Part shown: one piece after another, positions 20,903-31,097 of the stretch
How the letters are laid out: every line of letters starts with the position of its first letter
How positions within the stretch are numbered: position 1 is the first letter of the stretch
Assembly: GCF_000423645.1 (NCBI RefSeq)
Contig: NZ_AUIJ01000002.1
Location: 1 to 64,000, forward strand
DNA from: Sediminimonas qiaohouensis DSM 21189
GTDB taxonomy: Bacteria > Pseudomonadota > Alphaproteobacteria > Rhodobacterales > Rhodobacteraceae
Direction: 5' to 3'
DNA length: 64,000 nt
Notes under the pieces: generated by a model
The model's database searches: none
Told to the model about the DNA's origin: nothing
What the model saw: the letters and a program-made list of their open reading frames with translations, nothing else
Made by a program: the position numbers and the translations under genes

Positions 20903-23245
20903 TCATTGCAATTGGTGAGAAACCGTTTCCGTCAGTTGGGACAATGAGAACGGTTTGGGCAGAAACACGGAGTTCAGGATATGGGCCCGCACGTTTCCAA
21001 ATGCTTCCTCCGCGTATCCGGACACGAATATCACCCGTACGTTGGGCCGACTCTTGAGCGCCTCGACCACCCAGCTGGGACCATCCATGCCCGGCATCAC
21101 GACATCGGTGACGAATACGTCAACCGCAAGATCGCTGTCTTGCAATGTCTCGAGCGCGCCCTCGGCGGATTCCGCTTCGAGGACAGTATAGCCACGTAGC
21201 CGCAACGCGCGCGCCGCGAAGGCCCGCACCGGCGCCTCGTCCTCGACCAGCAGGATAACCCCCTCTTCGGGTTCCTTGAGCATTTTCGCGCTCTGCGGTT
21301 CGGGTGCCTCGATCCGGTCGGCCGGGGATAGCTCGTGCAACGGAAAGATAAGTGAAAAGCTGCTGCCGCTGCCCGGCACGCTATCGGCAAAAATGTATCC
21401 GCCACTTTGCTTGATAATCCCATAGGCCGTCGACAGGCCAAGCCCTGTCCCCTCGCCGGTCCGCTTGGTGGTGAAGAACGGCTCGAACACCTTCGGTAGC
21501 TTTTCGGGATCAATTCCCACACCATCATCGGACGCCATGATGCGGACGTATTTCCCGGGCGGCACAATCGCGCGATCCCGTTCGAGCGGCGATTTCAGGG
21601 TGATGCAATCGGTCTCGATGCGTATTTCACCCCCCTCGGGCATCGCGTCGCGCGCGTTAACGACGAGGTTCATCATCACCTGCTCAAGCTGGCGCTTGTC
21701 TGCGCGGATCATCGGGTTCTCCGGATCATGCGTCAGGTTCAGGCGCACCCGCTCGCCGACCAATCGGTTGAGCAGATGGGTCAGGTCGGACAGCGTATTC
21801 CGCAAATCGAGCACTTCTGGGCATAGCGTCTGCTTGCGCGAAAACGCCAGTAGCTGCCCGACCAAGGACGCCGCGCGGTTGGCATTCTGGTTGATCTGGA
21901 CCAGGTCGGCATAGGCCGGATCACCCTGGTCATGGCGCAGCAGCAACAGATCGCAATGACCTGAAATCGCCGTCAGCAAGTTGTTGAAATCATGCGCAAC
22001 CCCGCCGGCCAATTCCCCTATTGCTTGCATCTTCTGGCTTTGGACAAATTGCGCCTCAAGCGTCTTGAGCTTCGTCGCGTCATTGATAACGGCAATCAGC
22101 GAGGGCGCGCCGTCCGTGTCGACACGCGTCAGTGTCACCTGAACGAACACCTCGCGGTCCGTACGGCTGAGCCGCAGAAATTCGGAATTGCGCGCGGGCC
22201 GTCCGTCGATCGCTTCGGCCAGCCAATCGGCTACGGAGCGCCCCAACCCCTCCATCAGGTTCGGAAGGCTCTGGCCTTCGCAATTTCCCTTTCCAAAAAG
22301 ATCCCGGGCAAGTCGATTCGACAAGATAATAGACGCGTCGGCATCAAGACGCAGAAGCGGCACTGGCAGGTCCTCGAAAAACCGCCAACCGCCGGCAACT
22401 TCGGGCGATTTGGCCGGCACCAGCACGATCTCGCGGCGTCCTCCGGTGGCGGGTCCGTCCGAGACCAGGCAGGCGCGCTGCCCCTCCACCGTGTTAATCA
22501 TGTTGATCTCGCCCATGCGGGGCGCGGCGCCGCCAAACAGCGCCTCGATCGATTTGACTCGGTGACCGATAAAGACGCGAGCCGCCTCGTTCATGAACAG
22601 GATCGTGCCCCCGCGGCCCGCCGTGATCATCGGCAACCGCTGCGCCAACCCAAAGCGCCCGGGCGCTGGCCTGTCGGCGATATCCTCGAACCGCCACAGG
22701 AACGCGCCATGGTTCAAACGGTGCACAGCGATGCGCAGATGCCCCTGGCGCATCACCGCATCCTCGCGCGCTGCGCCGTTGGTCTGCGCGCGCAATTGCA
22801 GCCGGTGCAACACCGCCGAGGGATTGGCGAAGACGTCCGGCAAGAGGCTGGCGACAGTAGCGTTTTCGGATACGCCGAATCGCGCCCGCGCGGAGGCGTT
22901 GGCGTGGCAAATGCCACCGTCTGCATCGGCGAGGACGCTGGGGGCGGCGTCATGCGCGACAAACTCCGTAACTGCGCGCACCGACTGGCGGTTGCGGCGG
23001 CGGGCCAGGCGGCCAACGACCCACGCCATTGCCATCACCGCCAACAGTGCCCCCGCGACCGAAAATAGCGCAGATGCAAACAATGCATCGCGCACCAGCA
23101 CCGCAGCCACCGCCGCGGACGCCCCCAGGCCAAGCATCGCGCCTCCGTGGCGCAGCACCCGTTTGGATACGCGCGTCATCGGCCCATCTGAGATCGCCGC
23201 AAATGGCACTGCTTCCCCTCCCGCACTTGGTTGCAGATTCGGCAT
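20903..23245 (-). CDS. cckA: Hybrid sensor histidine kinase/phosphatase CckA
   Basis: Top of the CckA-ChpT-CtrA phosphorelay, which controls cell cycle, motility and gene-transfer-agent genes in Rhodobacterales. It has 780 residues: two N-terminal membrane helices (about 37-52 and 55-79), PAS-like sensor segments (about 95-190 and 285-395), a dimerisation domain with phospho-His H418 in [17 protein letters not shown], and an ATPase domain ([31 protein letters not shown]). A C-terminal receiver domain follows, with D714 in [14 protein letters not shown] and the CckA-typical tail [20 protein letters not shown]. An exact TTAA-N7-TTAA CtrA-type site lies 26-40 bases upstream of the start codon. 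A shorter start at 23179 (MTRVSKRV) is possible. Confidence 0.95.
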   Translation of the reverse strand: MPNLQPSAGGEAVPFAAISDGPMTRVSKRVLRHGGAMLGLGASAAVAAVLVRDALFASALFSVAGALLAVMAMAWVVGRLARRRNRQSVRAVTEFVAHDAAPSVLADADGGICHANASARARFGVSENATVASLLPDVFANPSAVLHRLQLRAQTNGAAREDAVMRQGHLRIAVHRLNHGAFLWRFEDIADRPAPGRFGLAQRLPMITAGRGGTILFMNEAARVFIGHRVKSIEALFGGAAPRMGEINMINTVEGQRACLVSDGPATGGRREIVLVPAKSPEVAGGWRFFEDLPVPLLRLDADASIILSNRLARDLFGKGNCEGQSLPNLMEGLGRSVADWLAEAIDGRPARNSEFLRLSRTDREVFVQVTLTRVDTDGAPSLIAVINDATKLKTLEAQFVQSQKMQAIGELAGGVAHDFNNLLTAISGHCDLLLLRHDQGDPAYADLVQINQNANRAASLVGQLLAFSRKQTLCPEVLDLRNTLSDLTHLLNRLVGERVRLNLTHDPENPMIRADKRQLEQVMMNLVVNARDAMPEGGEIRIETDCITLKSPLERDRAIVPPGKYVRIMASDDGVGIDPEKLPKVFEPFFTTKRTGEGTGLGLSTAYGIIKQSGGYIFADSVPGSGSSFSLIFPLHELSPADRIEAPEPQSAKMLKEPEEGVILLVEDEAPVRAFAARALRLRGYTVLEAESAEGALETLQDSDLAVDVFVTDVVMPGMDGPSWVVEALKSRPNVRVIFVSGYAEEAFGNVRAHILNSVFLPKPFSLSQLTETVSHQLQ

Positions 23246-23270
23246 CGCCCATCATTGAGCGCACAAAGCC

Positions 23271-23285
23271 TTAACCGGTTCTTAA
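23271..23285. promoter_or_regulatory. Candidate CtrA box upstream of cckA
   Basis: TTAA-CCGGTTC-TTAA, an exact match to the CtrA consensus TTAA-N7-TTAA, in the 74-base gap between cckA and the RNA methyltransferase gene. TTAA is rare in sequence of this GC content, so a double match at exact spacing is notable. Confidence 0.65.
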
Positions 23286-23319
23286 TTCAGATCATTTTGC
23301 AGCTTTGGGTTGCGCGCCA

Positions 23320-24492
23320 TCAGTCTCGACGGCGCAATAGCTGCGCGACAAAAAAGCCGTCGCCGGATGGCCCCGGGTCCCAATGCCGCCGGGCCTGCGT
23401 GGTCCAGGTTTCATGACGCGCCAGGAACGCATCGACCCGCGCGTCGTTCTCGGACCCGAGGATCGAGCAGGTCGCGTAGGCAAGCGTGCCGTCCTGCGCG
23501 ACAAGCGTGGCGGCCTGATCAAGGATCTGATCCTGGAGAGCCTGCAATCGCGCCAATGCGTCCGGGTCCAGCCGCCACTTGGCATCAGGCGCGCGGCGCC
23601 ACGCGCCGCTGCCAGAGCAGGGGGCGTCACACAGCACCAGATCGAAGGGCGCCAGGGCCCGCGCGTCGTGCAACGTGACCTGCCGAACCGTTGCCCCCGC
23701 CCGCAAGGCGCGCTGCGGCAGGTCGCGCATACGGCCCGGGTCGGCGTCATGCGCGAACAGCTCGATATCCGCGCGCGCGGCCATGGCCAGTGCCTTGCCG
23801 CCGCCACCGGCGCAAAAATCAAGCACTTTCATGCCACTTACAAGGCGAAGCTCATCCACAATGGATTGACTCGCGCCGTCCTGAAGCTCTACCAATCCGT
23901 TGGTATATGCGCGCGCGGCCCGAATACGTCGCCCCCCCGCATTCACCTTGAGCGCAGTCGGGGAAATGCTATCGGGAGCGGCGTCGACCCCGTCTTCGGC
24001 CAGCATGTCGATGGCATCGGCGCGCGCCCCCTTGCGCAGGTTCACGCGAAGCATCACCGGCGCCCGTTTACGCAGTTGCAAGGCCAGATCAGCCGCCCTT
24101 TCATCGCCCTCGGCCTCGCGCAGCAGGGTCCAGAGCCAATCAGGCAGGTCCATCGCCTCGGCGCCTTCCGGAGAGCGGCCCGCGCGCGCCTCCTCATCGC
24201 TGAGCGGTGCGGGCGCGTGCCCCTGCCCGGTGAAATACGCGCCCGGCTCTTCGCCGCGCTCGCGCAGCAGGCCGATCATAACGGCGCGGCCCGTCATTCC
24301 CCCACCCCGCGCGGCGGCGGATCGCAAGCGGCGCAGGGCATCAAACACATGATCGCGCACCGCGGCCCTGTCTCCAGAGCCCGCATACCGCGCGCTGCGC
24401 GCCCAGCCTGTGAGCGCCTGTTCGGCCGCGGCACCGGCAAGCACCTTGTCCAGCACCTCGGACGCGGCGGCAATTCGGGCGGCGGGCGTCAT
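23320..24492 (-). CDS. RsmB/Nop2/Sun-family rRNA m5C methyltransferase
   Basis: A 390-residue SAM-dependent RNA cytosine-C5 methyltransferase. The N-terminal region (about 1-150) resembles the NusB-like/RNA-binding part. The Rossmann domain has motif I MKVLDFCAGGGGKALAMAA, motif IV LVLCDAPCSGSGAWRR (release Cys) and motif VI TLAYATCSILGSENDARV (catalytic Cys). A conserved LVELQDGASQ lies before motif I. It ends with the family's DGFFVAQLLRR strand. rRNA is the probable target, but the exact site cannot be read from sequence. It lies between guaB and cckA on the same strand. Confidence 0.9.
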   Translation of the reverse strand: MTPAARIAAASEVLDKVLAGAAAEQALTGWARSARYAGSGDRAAVRDHVFDALRRLRSAAARGGGMTGRAVMIGLLRERGEEPGAYFTGQGHAPAPLSDEEARAGRSPEGAEAMDLPDWLWTLLREAEGDERAADLALQLRKRAPVMLRVNLRKGARADAIDMLAEDGVDAAPDSISPTALKVNAGGRRIRAARAYTNGLVELQDGASQSIVDELRLVSGMKVLDFCAGGGGKALAMAARADIELFAHDADPGRMRDLPQRALRAGATVRQVTLHDARALAPFDLVLCDAPCSGSGAWRRAPDAKWRLDPDALARLQALQDQILDQAATLVAQDGTLAYATCSILGSENDARVDAFLARHETWTTQARRHWDPGPSGDGFFVAQLLRRRD

Positions 24493-24540
24493 GCCTTGAT
24501 CACATGAATTATGTCGCCCAATGCGCTGATATGAAACAAG

Positions 24541-25992
<1,452 letters not shown>

Positions 25993-26209
25993 TCATCTCC
26001 ATGGACAGATCGTTTGGCACGTCCCTATTACACGTCTCGGACAAGGATGAAAGGGCCATTTCCCCGCATGACCAGCCACGCGCCGGACATCACGACAAGA
26101 TCGGCCGGACAAAAATGACGCTGGCGCGCGATTATCTGACGTTCCTCACCCTTTCGCGTCCTATATGGGGAATAAGGTAGCCCCGAGCGCAACGAACAGG
26201 ACGAGTCAC

Positions 26210-28255
26210 ATGAGCACTGACCCCCTCGTGGTCTTTACCCCTTCGGGCAAACGGGGCCGCTTTCCCAAGGGCACCCCCGTCCTGACTGCGGCCCGGCAAC
26301 TTGGCGTGGACTTGGATTCGGTCTGCGGCGGGCGCGGGATTTGCTCCAAATGCCAGGTGACGCCGTCCTTTGGCGAGTTTTCCAAGCACGGCGTCACATC
26401 GTCGCCCGGCGCGCTATCCGAATGGAACGCGGTCGAAGAACGTTATGACAGCAAACTAGGGCTGAAACCGGGGCGCAGGCTGGGCTGTCAGGCTACGGTT
26501 CAGGGGGACGTGGTGATCGACGTGCCCGCCGAAAGCCAGGTGCACAAACAGGTCGTGCGCAAGGCCGCCACCGCCCGCGACATCGTGATGGACCCGGCGA
26601 CGCGGCTGTACCTCGTCGAGGTGGAAGAGCCCGACATGCACGAGCCGACCGGCGACCTTGAACGCCTGGCGCGGGCGCTTGCGGCGCAATGGGACATCCC
26701 ACGCATCGCCGCCGATCCCGGGCTTCTGGGTCGGTTGCAGCCCACCCTGCGCAAGGGCGGTTGGCAGGTGACAGTGGCGGTGCACCACGATCACACCGGC
26801 GCCAAGCCGCGCGTGCTTGAGGTATGGCCCGGCCTGCACGAGGGGGGCATATACGGCCTTGCCATCGATCTGGGATCAACCACCATCGCCGCGCACCTGG
26901 TCGACCTGGTGGACGGTCAGGTGCTGACCTCGGCGGGCGTGATGAACCCGCAAATCCGCTTTGGCGAAGACCTTATGAGCCGCGTGTCCTACGCCATGAT
27001 GAACCCCGGCGGCGACAAGGAGATGACCCGCGCCGTGCGCGAGGCGATCGACACCCTGATCGCCGAGTTGGCGGGCGAGGCCGGCATCGCGCCGCAGTTG
27101 ATCCTCGAGGCGGTGATCGTGTGCAACCCGGTGATGCACCACCTGCTCTTGGGTATCGACCCGGTGGAGCTGGGCCAGGCGCCGTTCGCGCTGGCCACTT
27201 CGGACAGTATCTCGATTGGCTGCGCGGCGCTGGACCTGACGGCGCCCAACCCGCGCGCGCGATGCTACATGCTGCCGTGCATCGCCGGGCATGTCGGCGC
27301 CGACGCCGCCGCCGTGGCCCTGTCGGAAGAGCCGCACAAATCCGACGACCTGGTGCTGGTGGTCGATGTAGGGACCAACGCCGAAATACAGCTTGGCGAC
27401 AAATCGCGGGTTCTGGCCTGTTCCTCGCCTACCGGCCCCGCGTTCGAGGGCGCACAGATCAGCGCCGGACAGCGCGCTGCCCCCGGCGCGATCGAACGGG
27501 TCGAGATCGACACCAAGACCCGCGAGCCGCGCTTTCGCGTGATCGGGGTCGAGCCTTGGTCGGACGAGGAGGGCTTTGCCGAGGCCGCCGCGGTCACCGG
27601 CATCACCGGCATCTGCGGCTCGGGCATCATCGAAGCAGTGGCCGAGATGCGCATGAGCGGTGTGCTGGACCCCTCCGGCCTGATCGGGTCGGCAGAACAG
27701 GTGGGGACGCCGCGCTGCATCACCGAGGGGCGCACGCATGCCTACGTGATCCACGATGGCCGCGATCAGGGCGGCCCGCTGGTGGCCGTCACACAAGGCG
27801 ATATCCGCGCCATTCAACTTGCCAAGTCGGCGCTTTATGCGGGGGCGCGACTGTTGATGGATGAAATGGGCGTGGACAAGGTCGATCGCGTGGTGCTGGC
27901 CGGTGCCTTTGGCGCGCATATCAGCCCCAAGCATGCCATGGTTCTGGGCATGATCCCCGACGTGCCGCTGGACAAGGTCACCAGCGCCGGCAACGCCGCC
28001 GGAACCGGCGCGCGCATCGCGCTCAGCAACGTCGCCGCCCGCGCCGAGATCGAGGAAGTCGTGCACCGCATCACCAAGGTGGAAACCGCGATCGAACCGC
28101 GCTTCCAAGAGCATTTCATCGCCGCCAACGCGATCCCCCACGCGACCGACCCGTTCCCTGAACTATCGGCAATCGTGCCCCTCCCCGATGTCAGCTACAA
28201 CACCAAGGGACAGGACACCGACGGTGGCGGACGGAGGCGGCGCCGAAGGGCTTGA
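26210..28255 (+). CDS. Ferredoxin-ASKHA protein, RACo-like corrinoid-protein reductive activase
   Basis: A 681-residue protein. The N-terminal plant-type 2Fe-2S domain (about 1-95) has Cys ligands in SVCGGRGICSKCQV and LGCQATVQGD. A linker follows, then an ASKHA ATPase domain starting IYGLAIDLGSTTIAAHLVDL and including LVVDVGTNAEIQLGD, GICGSGIIEAVAEM and VLAGAFGAHI. This is the architecture of RACo/RamA-type proteins, which use ATP to reduce inactive Co(II) corrinoid proteins. No corrinoid protein or methyltransferase is encoded nearby. The last 11 residues are GGG followed by six Arg and Ala, an odd basic tail. The start at 26210 (MSTDPLVVF) was preferred over an ATG 45 bases upstream that lacks a ribosome site. 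Confidence 0.85.
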   Translation: MSTDPLVVFTPSGKRGRFPKGTPVLTAARQLGVDLDSVCGGRGICSKCQVTPSFGEFSKHGVTSSPGALSEWNAVEERYDSKLGLKPGRRLGCQATVQGDVVIDVPAESQVHKQVVRKAATARDIVMDPATRLYLVEVEEPDMHEPTGDLERLARALAAQWDIPRIAADPGLLGRLQPTLRKGGWQVTVAVHHDHTGAKPRVLEVWPGLHEGGIYGLAIDLGSTTIAAHLVDLVDGQVLTSAGVMNPQIRFGEDLMSRVSYAMMNPGGDKEMTRAVREAIDTLIAELAGEAGIAPQLILEAVIVCNPVMHHLLLGIDPVELGQAPFALATSDSISIGCAALDLTAPNPRARCYMLPCIAGHVGADAAAVALSEEPHKSDDLVLVVDVGTNAEIQLGDKSRVLACSSPTGPAFEGAQISAGQRAAPGAIERVEIDTKTREPRFRVIGVEPWSDEEGFAEAAAVTGITGICGSGIIEAVAEMRMSGVLDPSGLIGSAEQVGTPRCITEGRTHAYVIHDGRDQGGPLVAVTQGDIRAIQLAKSALYAGARLLMDEMGVDKVDRVVLAGAFGAHISPKHAMVLGMIPDVPLDKVTSAGNAAGTGARIALSNVAARAEIEEVVHRITKVETAIEPRFQEHFIAANAIPHATDPFPELSAIVPLPDVSYNTKGQDTDGGGRRRRRRA

Positions 28256-28295
28256 CCTCTGCGCGCCGCTGGCATACCAGTCAGCGGCGCCTCAG

Positions 28296-28369
28296 GCGGG
28301 TGTAGCTCAATGGTAGAGCAGCAGCTTCCCAAGCTGACGACGAGGGTTCGATTCCCTTCACCCGCTCCA
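28296..28369 (+). tRNA. tRNA-Gly (anticodon CCC)
   Basis: A 74-nt cloverleaf: acceptor stem GCGGGTG/CACCCGC, D arm GCTC-AATGGTA-GAGC, anticodon loop TTCCCAA giving CCC, T arm GAGGG-TTCGATT-CCCTT, discriminator T and encoded CCA. The top pair of the anticodon stem is a G-A mismatch. It reads glycine codon GGG. Confidence 0.96.
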
Positions 28370-28960
28370 GCGCCCAGCCCTTTGTATTTTGTGGTGCAGG
28401 TGAGCGATACCAAGGCTCGGGGCGCTATGACTGCTCCGAACCCTTTGTGCCGGATCAGGCCGGCACGGTATTGGCGGCGTATGGCCTTGAGCGCACATTG
28501 CACAACCGGCTGAGAAGCCGCGCATCGTCGGGCCGCGGTGCGGCGATCCTTCGCTGGTGCGGGGCACTTTATTCCAGCCAAATCCGAACAACATCAGAGC
28601 GTTGCGCGGACGTCAGCCCAATCGCCGTGCCGTCACGCCAGAGGCGTGCCGATTATAGGCGGCGCCCCTTTGGGGCGACGGGCGGCCCGGCGATGCGCGG
28701 CGCCCTTCGGGCGCTATTTCGCGCGAGGCGTTATATGAGATGCCCCCTCCAGGCCAGCTTTCCCATGTCCCGAACCGACCCGAACGCCCGCTTTGTCCGC
28801 TTAACCGACATTTAGCTCAGACACCTCGCGACGGATCTTTCGAGAGCTCATGTTCGACAGGGCGTCGTTGTCCACAAGGCGCTCGGCGGGTAGGTGCGCC
28901 ACGGAATGCAAGGCGCTGGCTCCAACACCCCTCCCTTGATTGATCGCTTCGGTCTGCCGC
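28370..28960. other. Gene-free 590-bp stretch after tRNA-Gly with clustered hairpins
   Basis: No convincing complete gene. Three short hairpins with 6-bp stems and 3-base loops occur within 81 bases (28634-28648, 28663-28677, 28700-28714). On the minus strand from about 28967 to 28801 an open frame without a clear ATG ends with a protein-like stretch (AERLVDNDALSNMSSRKIRR), which could be a gene remnant. No 3' tRNA repeat or integrase is visible, so I see no proof of an inserted element. Confidence 0.5.
28634..28714. repeat. Cluster of three GC hairpins
   Basis: CACGCC-AGA-GGCGTG, CGCCCC-TTT-GGGGCG and GCGCCC-TTC-GGGCGC follow each other at intervals of 14 and 22 bases. All have perfect 6-bp stems and three-base loops. 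A structured RNA or a DNA-binding landmark is possible. Confidence 0.5.
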
Positions 28961-30955
28961 TCAGAGCGTCAGCGCGCATTTGCGGCCCTCGTGGATTGCC
29001 GCCGCTGCGTTGCGTGGGGCCAGGGCATCGCCAATCAGGATCGGCACACGTCCAATGGTACGAAGCACGGCGGCAAGTTCGGTGTCTGCCCGCACGCCAG
29101 CGGCCAAGACCAGCGTATCGGCTGCGATCTCCTCGGCCTTTCCGGTCAATAGCGACACGACCTCGGCCCCCTGCCCCGCGTGCCAGCGGGTGATCGCGCT
29201 TTCGACGACAAACCGCACGCCCAGATCGGCCAGCGTGCGTCGTGCCGGGCCATCCGTGGCAGAGCGCTGCAAATCCTGCGCCACCATCGCGTCGGGCGTC
29301 ACGATGGTGACCACGTGCCCGTCTTGCGCCAATTTCCACGCGGTCCCGATGGCGCGCCATGCGCCGCCTTCGTCCAGCACGATAACCCGCGATCCGGGGC
29401 GGGCAGCGCGCGCCATCACGTCCTCGGCGGTGCAGACGCCGCCACCTCCCACGCCGGGCAGCGCGGGCACATGCGGCATCGCTTTTTGAAAGCCGCTCTC
29501 GTCCGGCAAAGCCCCGGTGGCAAGGATCACGTGATCGGCGGCAAACTCCGCGATTTCGTCCGCATCGAGGTAGCAATTCAGCCGCGTTTTGACGCCTAGC
29601 CCGTCAAGCTGCCGCTCGTACCACGCGATCAGCTCGGTGATCTGGCCGCGCCGGGGTTGCCACCCCGCCAGCATGAACCGCCCGCCAAGCGCCGGACCGG
29701 CCTCGGCCAAACTCACCTGGTGCCCGCGCTCGGCGGCGACGCGCACCGCCTCCAGCCCCGCGGGGCCGCCCCCCACCACCAGCACGCGCGCGGGGCTGCG
29801 CGCCGCTGTAAAGCGATCGCCGCCCCACTCGGCCTCGTGCCCCGCAGACGGGTTCACGACGCACGAAATCCAGTAATCCCGGCCCCGCCGGCCCCAGCAT
29901 TGCTGATTGCACGACAGGCAGCCGCGAATATCCTCGTCCCGACCACCTTGTGCCTTGGCCACAAGATGCGGATCGGCAATCTGTCCGCGCACGATCGACA
30001 CCATGTCGGCCTGCCCCGCGCCCAGAACGGTATTGGCGTTCTCGGGCGTGCGAAGCTGTGCCTCGCTGATCACCAGCGCGGTCTTCAATTCCGCCTTCAG
30101 TCGCGTGCACAGGTCCACCGACAGCATCTCGCCATACTGGAAGCTCGGGATGATCTTGTAAAAATCGAGGTAGCTGCCCATGCCCACGGTGACGTAATCC
30201 ATCAACCCTTCGGCATCGTGCAGCGCGATGATCTGCACCATTTCGTCGTGATCAAGCATCACCGCGCTGTCCGGCTCGTCGTTCACGGCCAGACCGACGA
30301 TGAAATCCTCGCCACAGGCCGCCCTGATCCTGCGCAGGATCTCGCGCGAGAATCGCGTACGGTTTTCCAGGCTGCCGCCCCATCGATCGTCGCGCTGATT
30401 GGAGAACGGCACCCAGAACTGATCGAGCAGGCAGTGATAGGCCGCCCAAACCTCGACCCCGTCGAAGCCGGCCTGCTGGCACCGCCGTGCCGCCGCAACG
30501 AAACCCGCGATCGTCTCTTCGATCTCGTCCTCGGTCATTTCGTGGCTGCCATCGTTGTCGTGATAGCTGGGCCCGCCCGAGGGCGACCAATGCGCGTGCC
30601 AGCTGTTGTCCCAGTCGCCATGCGCGCCGACGTGATAAAGCTGTTGGATCATCACCGCGCCTTCGGCTTGGCAGGCTTCGACCATCTGGCGAAACGGCGT
30701 GATCACCTCATCGGAGCACGGGCGAAAATTGCCGCGCGTCAGCACCGCGGCGGGGTGCACCGGTATCGGCTCGACCACGATCATCGCCGCGCCGCCCATG
30801 GCCCGTTCGCGGTAATAGGCCGTGTGGCGCGCGCCGGGCAGGCCATCCTCGGCCATGTTGGTGGTGTGCGCGCCGAACACGATACGATTGCGCAATTCCT
30901 TGTGGCGCAGGCGCAGCGGCTTGAAGATGTGAGGATATCCCATAGCAGACCTCAT
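28961..30955 (-). CDS. NADH:flavin oxidoreductase of the trimethylamine dehydrogenase / 2,4-dienoyl-CoA reductase type
   Basis: A 664-residue Old-Yellow-Enzyme-type fusion. An N-terminal FMN TIM barrel begins HIFKPLRLRHKELRNRIVFGAHTTNM. A 4Fe-4S cluster motif follows around residue 345 (CLSCNQQCWGRRG then ISCVVNP; spacing C-x2-C-x3-C-x11-C), then a C-terminal FAD/NAD domain (RVLVVGGGPAGLEAVRVAAERG, VILATGALP, VIVLDEGG). This is the layout of FadH, trimethylamine/dimethylamine dehydrogenase, and flavoproteins that demethylate N-methylprolines (stachydrine route). The substrate cannot be decided; the last class is a reasonable guess in marine Rhodobacterales. The start at 30955 has GGAGG 7 bases upstream; 30943 is an alternative. 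It is divergent from the AbrB-family gene. Confidence 0.85.
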   Translation of the reverse strand: MRSAMGYPHIFKPLRLRHKELRNRIVFGAHTTNMAEDGLPGARHTAYYRERAMGGAAMIVVEPIPVHPAAVLTRGNFRPCSDEVITPFRQMVEACQAEGAVMIQQLYHVGAHGDWDNSWHAHWSPSGGPSYHDNDGSHEMTEDEIEETIAGFVAAARRCQQAGFDGVEVWAAYHCLLDQFWVPFSNQRDDRWGGSLENRTRFSREILRRIRAACGEDFIVGLAVNDEPDSAVMLDHDEMVQIIALHDAEGLMDYVTVGMGSYLDFYKIIPSFQYGEMLSVDLCTRLKAELKTALVISEAQLRTPENANTVLGAGQADMVSIVRGQIADPHLVAKAQGGRDEDIRGCLSCNQQCWGRRGRDYWISCVVNPSAGHEAEWGGDRFTAARSPARVLVVGGGPAGLEAVRVAAERGHQVSLAEAGPALGGRFMLAGWQPRRGQITELIAWYERQLDGLGVKTRLNCYLDADEIAEFAADHVILATGALPDESGFQKAMPHVPALPGVGGGGVCTAEDVMARAARPGSRVIVLDEGGAWRAIGTAWKLAQDGHVVTIVTPDAMVAQDLQRSATDGPARRTLADLGVRFVVESAITRWHAGQGAEVVSLLTGKAEEIAADTLVLAAGVRADTELAAVLRTIGRVPILIGDALAPRNAAAAIHEGRKCALTL

Positions 30956-31097
30956 CGCGTTGCCTCCGCCCGGTGCAGAGCCAGAGCATGACACTTGTGT
31001 CGCTGGTACCGACACGTATGTCAATTCCGATCTTGCACGCACCCGCTTCCAACCCGGCGCGCATCGCGCTAAGCATGGCGCAACCACGCAGGCCGCC

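Noticed and set aside
28195-28581. Minus-strand frame containing AGEGNRTLVVSLGSCCSTIE
   Set aside because: This is the well-known spurious translation of the antisense of a tRNA-Gly gene.
28296-28960. Genomic island inserted at tRNA-Gly
   Set aside because: No integrase, no direct repeat of the tRNA 3' end and normal housekeeping genes on both sides; only a remnant could be argued.
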